Below, piece by piece: positions 31,487-38,503 of a stretch of 38,503 bases of DNA (the first letter of the stretch is position 1; each line of letters starts with the position of its first letter). The notes beneath the pieces are model-generated. The model ran no database searches. It was not told where the DNA came from and saw nothing but the letters and a program-made list of their open reading frames with translations. The translations under genes were made by a program, and so were the position numbers. Source of the DNA: Prevotella sp. CAG:1031 (GTDB taxonomy: Bacteria > Bacteroidota > Bacteroidia > Bacteroidales > Muribaculaceae); contig HF985594.1 of assembly GCA_000431215.1 (NCBI GenBank), forward strand, positions 32,221-70,723, in the 5' to 3' direction.

Positions 31487-32181
31487 CAGCCGTTGATGTG
31501 GCGGCAAAAGTCGCGCCAGGCTTCGCGCGTTCCTATGCAGGTCAGTGTGTCGCCTTTCTCGACTGTTATCGTCGGGTCGGATTCGATGTCGATTACTTCA
31601 TGGCGCAGCGTCGGGGTGCGCAGTATTCCCGTCACCTCTTTAGGTCGGGCGACGGCCACGAGCGTCAGCCCGTAGTCTTCGCGGAGTCGGAGGTCGTGGT
31701 AGCGTATTCCGTAGAAGTAGACGGGCGCCTCGAAGCGTATGACAAAGGTGTCGTCGTCGATTTTCATCGATTTGACGTTATTGCCGAGCTCAATTTCTTC
31801 GACAAGGTCGCTGGCGGCCCGCTGTTCGGGCGTTATGATGCGGTCTACTCTGAATCCTTCGAGAATCGACTCGTGGAGTTTGTCGATGGCGCGGGCGTAG
31901 ATATGTTCGACGCCGAGGCTTTTCAGAAGTGCCACGGTCCGCACGCTGGCTCCGAAATTCTCTCCGATGGCAACTATGACAATGTCGACATTCTTAAGCG
32001 GCAGCATCTGGAGCGAGGCGGCGTCGGTGCTGTCGATAATATAGGCTGTCGATATGTTGTCTTTTATCGATTCCACTATCGATTCGCGATTGTCGGCGCC
32101 GATGACTTCGTGGCCCATTTTCGTGAGGTCGAGGGCGAGGTTTGAGCCGTAGATTCCGAGGCCTATTATGAGATAACGCAT
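31486..32181 (-). CDS. trkA: TrkA/KtrA-type potassium uptake regulatory protein
   Basis: A 231-residue cytoplasmic RCK protein that gates a potassium channel-transporter. The N-terminal Rossmann domain starts MRYLIIGLGIYGSNLA (GxGxxG at residues 7-12), with the acidic GADN at the end of strand 2 as nucleotide ligand. The RCK_C domain covers about residues 140-228 (DIESDPTITVEKGDTLTCIG). A single RCK pair suggests the KtrA layout. It starts seven bases after the stop of trkH, so the two form one unit. Confidence 0.92.
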   Translation of the reverse strand: MRYLIIGLGIYGSNLALDLTKMGHEVIGADNRESIVESIKDNISTAYIIDSTDAASLQMLPLKNVDIVIVAIGENFGASVRTVALLKSLGVEHIYARAIDKLHESILEGFRVDRIITPEQRAASDLVEEIELGNNVKSMKIDDDTFVIRFEAPVYFYGIRYHDLRLREDYGLTLVAVARPKEVTGILRTPTLRHEVIDIESDPTITVEKGDTLTCIGTREAWRDFCRHING

Positions 32182-32188
32182 GGCAGAG

Positions 32189-34027
32189 TCAGTTTATAAT
32201 TATGTTGTCGGTTGGATAATGGGGCTGGGCGCGCCGGTGGCTGAGGATGCCTGACAGGAGCGAGACAATGCCTACGCGGCCGAGAAGCATGGCTACGCAG
32301 AGAACTGTTTCGGCTGCCGGTCCGAGCTCCGCTGTGATTCCGAGCGACGATCCTACGGTGAACAGGGCGGAGCAGGTCTCGAAAAGAACAGCGCGCGGCG
32401 GAAGGCCGGGCTCGAGAATGAGGATTATGACTGAAAGCAGGGTATAGGTAATCAGTGACACGCTGACCATCGCGTTGGCGCGGCGTATCGAGGCCGTAGC
32501 TATTGTGCGCCGGAAGGCTACTACGCGCGACTGGCCCTTCACTATTGAGCGCAGGTTCAGCACTATGGCGGCGAGTGTGTTGACCTTCACGCCGCCGGCC
32601 GTAGACTGGGCTGAGCCTCCGACCCACATCATGAAAAGAATCATTATGAGCGTCGGTGCGGCAAACTGTGCCGGAGCTATGCTTGAGAATCCTGCCGAGC
32701 GCGGCGTGACGCTGTTGAAAACGCTTTGTGTTATCTTGTCGCAGAGCGACATCCCGGCCAGAGATCTGTCGTATTCGAGAATAAAGAATCCTATGGCGCC
32801 GATGGCGAAGAGAGTGCCGGTGGTTGTCAGGACAATCTTGGTGTTCATGTTGAAAAGATGAACTTTCTTGTCGTCGACAAACGGGGTCATGAACCGCGAG
32901 CGCCTGCGGTGGCGGTGGAACCCGAGAAGATCGGCCAGGGCATCGCGGAAATTTATGATTATGGGAAATCCTATGGCTCCGGCTATGATTATTAACGAGA
33001 ACATCCAGTAGATAAGTCCGCCGGAGTTCATCAGCGCCGGGTTTGAGAGACCGTCGGGCAGACTGCTGAAACCGGCATTGCAGAAGGCCGAGACAGAATG
33101 GAAGGCGGCGAAACCGATGCGCTGTTCGGTGTCGAACTGAAGACTGTCGGGCACTGAGAAATACAGCGCCACGGCCCCGATGAGCTGCACAGTGAGCGTT
33201 GTCGTCAGCACGTAGAGCATCGTGGGCAGCAGCGAGCTCATCGATTTTGAGTAGATTATGTCGCGGACTATCAGCTGGCTGTAGATCGACGTGTTGCCGG
33301 TGAAGAACATCGCGAAGAAGCAGGTGAACGTGATGACGCCGAGTGCCCCGACTTCGATAAGCACACCGAGAATCGTCAGCCCGAGAGGCGTGAACGTGGA
33401 TGCGACGTCTACGGGCGTCAGTCCGGTTATGCTGACGGCGCTTGTGGCCACAAACAGCGAGTCGACAAACGATATTCCGTTGTAGGTCGATTTGGGGAGC
33501 ATCAGTGCCAGAGTCCCGACGATGATGAACAGCATGAAGCTCGATGTCAGAATCAGCGACGGGTTCGTGCGCTTGCCCGGGAGACGCATTATGGCGTAAC
33601 TGAGCTGTACTACCGAGTAGACGGCAATGATGGCGAATGTGACGCGGTTCGAACAGAGCAGCTGCCATAGATAGCTGCCGGTATGGGGGAATATGAGCGG
33701 GAAGATTGTCAGGACGACAGCTATGTCGATAATCCACTGGAATAGCGTGCGGCGTCGCGGTGATGTCAGAAGCAGACCGTAGACTATGTTGAACAGGAAT
33801 ATGCCTTGTCCGCAGTGGATTATCTGCTCCAGAATGGCGAATTCCCGGGCAGAGTGGTCGAATCCGACGTAAATGAGCATTCCGACGGAGCAGACGAGCG
33901 CGGCCGTCACTGTCAGCACGTCGACTGTTATGTCGAGCAGTCTGACAGTCGAGGCGAAACGGTGAGAGAAGCGCTGAAGCGACATGCGCGTCAGCCTGAG
34001 CCGGTAAGCGAGATTTCGGAATATCAT
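32189..34027 (-). CDS. trkH: TrkH/KtrB-type potassium transporter with N-terminal membrane extension
   Basis: A 612-residue inner-membrane potassium transporter. The four pore-loop filters are visible, with their glycines at about 202 (VSITGLTP), 319 (FCNAGFSS), 446 (TPRSAGFSS) and 559 (FTVGSSLG). The family core begins near residue 155; the first ~150 residues add about four hydrophobic helices not found in KtrB. Its gating partner is the trkA product encoded just downstream. The ATG at 34027 was chosen over a TTG one codon upstream. The 50-base gap after rnfA has no promoter or terminator, so read-through from rnf is possible. Confidence 0.92.
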   Translation of the reverse strand: MIFRNLAYRLRLTRMSLQRFSHRFASTVRLLDITVDVLTVTAALVCSVGMLIYVGFDHSAREFAILEQIIHCGQGIFLFNIVYGLLLTSPRRRTLFQWIIDIAVVLTIFPLIFPHTGSYLWQLLCSNRVTFAIIAVYSVVQLSYAIMRLPGKRTNPSLILTSSFMLFIIVGTLALMLPKSTYNGISFVDSLFVATSAVSITGLTPVDVASTFTPLGLTILGVLIEVGALGVITFTCFFAMFFTGNTSIYSQLIVRDIIYSKSMSSLLPTMLYVLTTTLTVQLIGAVALYFSVPDSLQFDTEQRIGFAAFHSVSAFCNAGFSSLPDGLSNPALMNSGGLIYWMFSLIIIAGAIGFPIIINFRDALADLLGFHRHRRRSRFMTPFVDDKKVHLFNMNTKIVLTTTGTLFAIGAIGFFILEYDRSLAGMSLCDKITQSVFNSVTPRSAGFSSIAPAQFAAPTLIMILFMMWVGGSAQSTAGGVKVNTLAAIVLNLRSIVKGQSRVVAFRRTIATASIRRANAMVSVSLITYTLLSVIILILEPGLPPRAVLFETCSALFTVGSSLGITAELGPAAETVLCVAMLLGRVGIVSLLSGILSHRRAQPHYPTDNIIIN

Positions 34028-34077
34028 CAATAGTCAGAACAACGCAGTTGGTCGGGCTGTTCGGAATCGGGGACGAT

Positions 34078-34656
34078 TCAGATCTTTATGCCAGAGAAGC
34101 CCATGAAAGCCAGGGCAAGAAGACCTGCGCAGATAAGTGCTATCGGCGCTCCGCGCATCGGACGCGGAATGTCGGCGAGCTCGAGCTGTTCGCGGATACC
34201 GGCGAAGAGTGTCAGGGCCAGAGTGAATCCCAAGGCTGTCGATACGGCGTAGACTACGCTCTGCCCGAGGTCGAGATTGTCGCGGACAACGAGAATGGCC
34301 ACACCGAGAACGGCGCAGTTGGTCGTTATAAGAGGCAGAAACACTCCGAGGGCCTGATAGAGCGCAGGCGCCACTTTCTTCATGATTATCTCGAGCATCT
34401 GAACCAGAGCGGCGATAACGAGGATGAAGACAATTGTCTGCATGAATCCGAGGCCGAACGGGGTCAGCAGATAAGTCTGGAGCAGCCATGTGACGGCTGT
34501 CGACAGGGCCATGACGAATGTTACGGCGGCTCCCATGCCCAGGGCCGATGACAGCTTTTTGCTGACGCCGAGGAAGGGGCAGATGCCCAGGAACTGGGCG
34601 AAGACTATGTTGTTGACGAAGATCGCCGTGACGATTATTGAAATGTAGGTCAGCAT
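34078..34656 (-). CDS. rnfA: Rnf electron transport complex subunit A
   Basis: A 192-residue integral membrane subunit with six predicted helices. MLTYISIIVTAIFVNNIVFA, then QFLGICPFLGVSKKL and LITTNCAVLGVAILV are family signatures. The cysteines in GICPF and TNCAVLG are those thought to hold an iron-sulfur centre with RnfE in the membrane. It starts four bases after rnfE and is the last gene of the rnf group. Confidence 0.95.
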   Translation of the reverse strand: MLTYISIIVTAIFVNNIVFAQFLGICPFLGVSKKLSSALGMGAAVTFVMALSTAVTWLLQTYLLTPFGLGFMQTIVFILVIAALVQMLEIIMKKVAPALYQALGVFLPLITTNCAVLGVAILVVRDNLDLGQSVVYAVSTALGFTLALTLFAGIREQLELADIPRPMRGAPIALICAGLLALAFMGFSGIKI

Positions 34657-34660
34657 GGTT

Positions 34661-35245
34661 TCATTGACGGATTCGGTTGAACAAAGCTACGAGCAGTCCG
34701 AGCATTATGAAGGCTCCGGGAGCGAGCACCATAACCAGCGCGCCATAGTCTTCGGGGAAAATGTGGGCTCCGAAGATTGCTCCGGTGCCTGAGATCTCGC
34801 GAAGGGCGCCGAGCAGAGTCAGCGCCAGAGTGAAGCCGAGGCCTATTCCGATTCCGTCCATCATGGAGTCGGCTACGCTGTGTTTCGAGGCGAAAGCCTC
34901 GGCGCGCCCGAGAAGAATACAGTTGACGACAATCAGCGGAATGAAGATTCCCAGCAGATTGTTGAGAGCGGGCAGATAGGCCTGCATGAACATCTGAAGC
35001 AGGGTGACGAATGTGGCTATGACCACGATATAGGCCGGAATTCTGACCGATGCGGGCACGAAGCGGCGGATGGCTGATATTGCCATATTGGAGCAGATGA
35101 GGACACCCATGGTGGCGAGTCCCATCGACATGCCGGTCATGGCGCTCCCCGTCGTGCCGAGGGTCGGACACATACCGAGCATAAGCACGAACGTGGGGTT
35201 TTCCTTGACCAGTCCGTTGTAGATTATCTGGAGTTTAGCGTTCAT
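34661..35245 (-). CDS. rnfE: Rnf electron transport complex subunit E
   Basis: A 194-residue integral membrane subunit, a homologue of RnfA with six predicted helices in inverted topology. It has the cysteine-bearing segments MLGMCPTLGTT and IVVNCILLGRAEAFA, plus the conserved DGIGIGLGFTLALTLLGALRE. It overlaps the end of rnfG by 11 bases, implying coupled translation. Confidence 0.95.
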   Translation of the reverse strand: MNAKLQIIYNGLVKENPTFVLMLGMCPTLGTTGSAMTGMSMGLATMGVLICSNMAISAIRRFVPASVRIPAYIVVIATFVTLLQMFMQAYLPALNNLLGIFIPLIVVNCILLGRAEAFASKHSVADSMMDGIGIGLGFTLALTLLGALREISGTGAIFGAHIFPEDYGALVMVLAPGAFIMLGLLVALFNRIRQ

Positions 35246-35810
35246 GACTGTAGTTTGAATAACATTCTGCGGCGCGGTTTACGGCGTCGAGGAAAGCGCG
35301 TGAACTGATAGTGGCGGCTGTTATGCCGTCGATTTCGCCGCCGTCTTTGGCGACGGTCAGAGGTGTAGAGGTTTTTAGGCCGATAACGCTGCGGTGTCCT
35401 TTGGGGTCGCGGAACCAGTCGTTCATCTTGGCGCCGAGTCCGGGCGTCTCTCCCTGTTTGAGCACTTCATAGCCTGTTATAGTGCCGTCATTGCCGAGCC
35501 CGACCATGACAGAGATCTCACCTGAGAATCCGGCCATTGAATAGCTCTCTATTGCGGCACCGACCTCTTTGCCTTTAAGCGTGAGCGGAAAGATTGTCAT
35601 TTTGTGGCCTGATTTGTCGGTCAGGATCACGGGCTCGCCCATGGTGTCGAATTCGGGTGCTACAGATTTCACTGCGGCGAGCTGTGCCGACTTCTCGGCC
35701 TGCGCTATCGGCTCAGAGGTGATAGTGTAGACAGCTGCGAGAAGGGCGCCGGCGATAATTGTGATGACTCCCAGTGAGAGAATCATGCGCGGTAGCGAAT
35801 CATTCTTCAT
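35235..35810 (-). CDS. rnfG: Rnf electron transport complex subunit G
   Basis: A 191-residue subunit with one N-terminal membrane helix (about residues 9-30) and a periplasmic FMN-binding domain. The flavin attachment motif is near DGITAATISS, with T167 as the likely site of covalent FMN linkage; ApbE would be the transferase. The segment GETPGLGAKMNDWF is also typical. It overlaps rnfD by four bases (ATGA). Confidence 0.95.
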   Translation of the reverse strand: MKNDSLPRMILSLGVITIIAGALLAAVYTITSEPIAQAEKSAQLAAVKSVAPEFDTMGEPVILTDKSGHKMTIFPLTLKGKEVGAAIESYSMAGFSGEISVMVGLGNDGTITGYEVLKQGETPGLGAKMNDWFRDPKGHRSVIGLKTSTPLTVAKDGGEIDGITAATISSRAFLDAVNRAAECYSNYSHER

Positions 35811-36790
35811 GCGGCAACTTTCCTCCTTTCTGCTCCGAAACGTCGCGGACGGAAATAGCGGTTTATGAGAGGGGTGCAGGCGTTGCCAAGGAGTATGGCG
35901 AACGAGACCCCCTCGGGGTAGGCTCCCCAGAGGCGTATGACCATTGTCAGGCTGCCGATCAGAATGCCGTAGACGATCATTCCTGACCGTGTCATGGGCG
36001 AGGTGACATAGTCTGTGGCCATGAATATCGCGCCGAGCAGAAGTCCTCCCGACAGCAGCTCGATAGCGACGGGGGCTCCTGCGGCCCAGGAGAAAACGGC
36101 TACGGTGGCCAGTATGGAAACCGGGATGTGCCAGCTTATGACTCCGACGGCGAGAAGATAGATGAATCCGATTATCAGTGCTATCGCTCCGACTTCTCCG
36201 ATCGAGCCTCCTACGGCGCCGAGAAGATTGTCGACGACGCTGATGTCGGCCGGGTCTACTGTGCCGAGCTTAAGGGCGCCGAGGGTAGTTGCGCCGGTGA
36301 TGCCGTCGAGGGCGCCTGACGAAGCGTCGGTATATTCGCCGAAGGGGCGTCCTGGAAGAGCCCATGTCGTCATCAGGGCCGGATAGCTCAGAAGAAGGAA
36401 CACACGCCCTACCAGAGCCGGGTTGAAGATGTTGCAGCCGAGTCCGCCGAAAGCCATCTTGCCTATTCCTATGGCTACGACGGCACCGACGACAACGGCC
36501 CACCAGGGAAGCATCGACGGCAGGTTGAGAGCCAGAAGCAGGCCCGTCAGCGCGGCCGATCCGTTAGCCAGTGTGGCCGGACGGCGGAGCATGAAGCGTG
36601 TGATGGCCCATTCTGTCAGCACACACGCGGCGATGCTGACGGCCATTACTATGGCCGCGCCGATGCCGAAATAGAAAAGGGCTACGGCGGCGGCAGGGAT
36701 GAGGGCAACGACGACGTGCCACATGCAGGTTTTTACCGAACGCCGGGTGTGGATATGCGGCGACGGGGAAACATTCAGCAAGCTGTTCAT
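35807..36790 (-). CDS. rnfD: Rnf electron transport complex subunit D
   Basis: A 327-residue membrane subunit with about nine or ten helices. SPSPHIHTRRSVKTCMWHVV at the start and the loop KMAFGGLGCNIFNPALVGRV are family signatures. A covalent FMN site is expected at T168 in DGITGATTLG. It also has FMATDYVTSPMTRSG. It overlaps rnfC and rnfG by four bases each. Confidence 0.96.
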   Translation of the reverse strand: MNSLLNVSPSPHIHTRRSVKTCMWHVVVALIPAAAVALFYFGIGAAIVMAVSIAACVLTEWAITRFMLRRPATLANGSAALTGLLLALNLPSMLPWWAVVVGAVVAIGIGKMAFGGLGCNIFNPALVGRVFLLLSYPALMTTWALPGRPFGEYTDASSGALDGITGATTLGALKLGTVDPADISVVDNLLGAVGGSIGEVGAIALIIGFIYLLAVGVISWHIPVSILATVAVFSWAAGAPVAIELLSGGLLLGAIFMATDYVTSPMTRSGMIVYGILIGSLTMVIRLWGAYPEGVSFAILLGNACTPLINRYFRPRRFGAERRKVAA

Positions 36791-38124
36791 TTGCCTGAGG
36801 TTTTTGATTGTTGGGCGCGGCGTCGGGCAGCCATGACGGCTCCCTTGCCTACGCGGATAAAGTCGAGGATAGGACGCGAGGCCGGACAGACGAAGCTACA
36901 CGACCCGCATTCGATACAGTCGGCAATGTCGCGGGCTTCGGCATCTTCGAAGCGGTGGAGTGACGAAAGCCTCGATATCAGATACGGTTCGAGCCCCATC
37001 GGACAGGCTTCGACACAGGCGCCGCAGCGGATACATGCCTCGACGGGACGCCGGCGTGCGTCGCCGCCGGTCATTACCACGATTCCCGACAGTCCTTTGG
37101 TCGTATAGCTGTCGAGTGTCATCGCGGCGCGCCCCATCATCGGGCCTCCGATTATCACCTTGGCGGCATCGTCGGTGAGGCCTCCGGCGGCTTCGATGAG
37201 AGCCTTGAGCGGAGTGCCGAGGGCTACGCGGAAGTTGCCGGGGTTCCTGACGCCGGGGCCCGTGACGGTCACGAGTCGCCCGGTCAGCGGTTCGCCGAAG
37301 ACCACGGCTCGATAGACGGCGTAGGCGGTTGCGACATTCTGCACGACGGCGCCTTCCGAGATGGGCAGAGCGCCTGATTTCACCTGACGGCCTATGACGG
37401 CGTCGATGAGCTGCTTCTCGCCTCCCTGGGGATATTTGACTTTCAGGGGAACGATTTCTATTCCGGCGTATTCTTTTCCGGCATGAGAACGCATCAGCTC
37501 GATGACGTCGGGTTTGTTGGCCTCGATGGCGATTGCCGCGCGGCTGACTCCGACGGCGCGCATCAGCAACGACGTGCCGCGCAGAATCTCTTCGGGATGG
37601 TCGAGCATCAGGGCGTGGTCGCAGGTCAGATACGGCTCGCATTCGACGCCGTTGATGATGACGATTTCAGCTTTGGTTCCCGGCGGGGGCGAGAGCTTCA
37701 CGGGGGTGGGGAAGGTCGCGCCTCCGAGCCCGACAATGCCGGCGGCGGCTATGGCCCGGCGTATGTCGTCGGCCGAGAGGCTGTCGGTGTCGCGCGGCAC
37801 GGGAGCTGTCTGCGGCTGTTCGGCGTCGGCTTTTATTATTATCGCGTCGACGTCGAATCCCTGAGGGTTCTTTACTGTGGTCAGGCGCATTACGGTGCCG
37901 CTGACCGGCGAATGGACGGGCGCCGACACGAAACCGCCGGCTTCGGCCACGAGCTGGCCGCGGTCGACGTGGTCGCCTTTGGCTACGACAGGTTTTGCGG
38001 GTGCGCCGATATGTTGTGAAAGCATCAGCGCTATTTCTGCGGGAATCGCCACGTCGGCAACCGGGCGCCGCGCTGTCAGTTTGGTCTCGGGCGGATGTAT
38101 TCCGCCTATATGGAATGTCTTCAT
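36787..38124 (-). CDS. rnfC: Rnf electron transport complex subunit C
   Basis: A 445-residue peripheral subunit and the NADH-reactive end of the complex. It starts with FHIGGIHPPETK, carries a biotinyl-like hairpin domain (VVAKGDHVDRGQ), the nucleotide/FMN segment GLGGATFPTPVK at 132-143, and an SLBB domain. Two 4Fe-4S motifs are seen: C364, C367, C370, C374 and C403, C406, C409, C413. The C-terminal tail is short compared with the long repetitive tail of the E. coli homologue RsxC. It overlaps rnfB by four bases. Confidence 0.96.
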   Translation of the reverse strand: MKTFHIGGIHPPETKLTARRPVADVAIPAEIALMLSQHIGAPAKPVVAKGDHVDRGQLVAEAGGFVSAPVHSPVSGTVMRLTTVKNPQGFDVDAIIIKADAEQPQTAPVPRDTDSLSADDIRRAIAAAGIVGLGGATFPTPVKLSPPPGTKAEIVIINGVECEPYLTCDHALMLDHPEEILRGTSLLMRAVGVSRAAIAIEANKPDVIELMRSHAGKEYAGIEIVPLKVKYPQGGEKQLIDAVIGRQVKSGALPISEGAVVQNVATAYAVYRAVVFGEPLTGRLVTVTGPGVRNPGNFRVALGTPLKALIEAAGGLTDDAAKVIIGGPMMGRAAMTLDSYTTKGLSGIVVMTGGDARRRPVEACIRCGACVEACPMGLEPYLISRLSSLHRFEDAEARDIADCIECGSCSFVCPASRPILDFIRVGKGAVMAARRRAQQSKTSGK

Positions 38125-38503
38125 TCGGCCTGAGGTTTCTTAACTGGGAAGTTGGCGGTGTGGATGGCGTTTCGCGGACAGACGTCGACGCACTTGCGGC
38201 AGCGGCGGCATTTCTCCTGATCGATTGTGGCGATATTTCCTTCGACAGTGATGGCTTCGAAGGGACACGCCTTGGCGCATTTGCCGCAGGCTATGCACGA
38301 CACGTCGCAGACTTTCATCGCCTCGGGGCCGCGCTCGCGGTTGTTGCAGGCTACCCAGACGCGCTGAGGTCGCTTTTTGTCGACAATGGCTATGACGTGG
38401 CGCGGGCAGGCTGCCTCGCAGGCGCCGCAGCCTGTGCAGCGCTTGTCGTCGACAACGGGGAGCCCGGTTGTCGGATCGATATGGATGGCATCCCATTTAC
38501 AGG
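38121..38503 (-). CDS. rnfB: Rnf electron transport complex subunit B (5' end missing)
   Basis: The C-terminal 126 residues or so of RnfB, the ferredoxin-accepting subunit. The frame is open to the window edge, beginning KWDAIHIDPTTGLPVVDD. Three 4Fe-4S motifs are visible: CTGCGACEAACP, CIACGKCAKACP and CRRCRKCVDVCP. A single cysteine (VACNN) and the first Cys of the edge segment may complete further clusters. The N-terminal membrane anchor and first cluster lie beyond the window. The stop overlaps the rnfC start as ATGA. Confidence 0.95.
   Translation of the reverse strand, partial: CKWDAIHIDPTTGLPVVDDKRCTGCGACEAACPRHVIAIVDKKRPQRVWVACNNRERGPEAMKVCDVSCIACGKCAKACPFEAITVEGNIATIDQEKCRRCRKCVDVCPRNAIHTANFPVKKPQAE

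Overview
The window is a chromosomal segment of a GC-rich member of the Bacteroidota, almost certainly order Bacteroidales. Pointers are promoters of the form TTTG-N20-TAnnTTTGC, the near absence of Shine-Dalgarno sequences, an ECF sigma/anti-sigma/TonB-receptor cassette with a DUF4249 lipoprotein, a DUF4421 protein, and a zinc-free set of ribosomal proteins. High GC would suit Muribaculaceae or a relative, but that family-level guess is an inference.

Layout. (1) 1-2003: the 3' end of aroQ overlapping a class I O-methyltransferase, then a convergent DUF4421 protein. (2) 2004-7045: a divergent control region followed by a four-gene module: ECF sigma factor, very short DUF4974-type anti-sigma protein, TonB-dependent receptor with an STN signalling domain, and DUF4249 lipoprotein. 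(3) 7051-9623, minus strand: a DUF1846 protein and a secreted Ntn-hydrolase of the choloylglycine hydrolase family. (4) 9719-29451: the fused str-S10-spc-alpha cluster, rpsL to rplQ, including fusA, secY, map, infA, rpmJ and rpoA, from a clear promoter to a clear terminator. rpsA follows with its own promoter and terminator. (5) 31486-38503, minus strand: the rnf operon in order B-C-D-G-E-A (rnfB cut by the window end), then trkH and trkA.

How the genes work together. The ribosomal cluster makes the translation and secretion core and is mostly tightly packed, often with touching stop and start codons. It is interrupted by three spacers of 350-490 bases (rplE-rpsN, rpsN-rpsH, rpsK-rpsD) that hold hairpins but no recognisable gene. 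The sigma/anti-sigma/receptor/lipoprotein module looks like a self-regulated surface uptake system of unknown substrate. Rnf couples ferredoxin:NAD redox chemistry to ion pumping and lies next to a Trk/Ktr-type potassium uptake pair.

The best candidates for something not yet described are the compact surface-signalling module with its truncated anti-sigma protein, the three structured spacers inside the ribosomal cluster, and a paired ATTAACC element shared by the leaders of rpsN and rpsA. None proves a new system from sequence alone. No CRISPR array, insertion sequence, tRNA or rRNA gene was seen.
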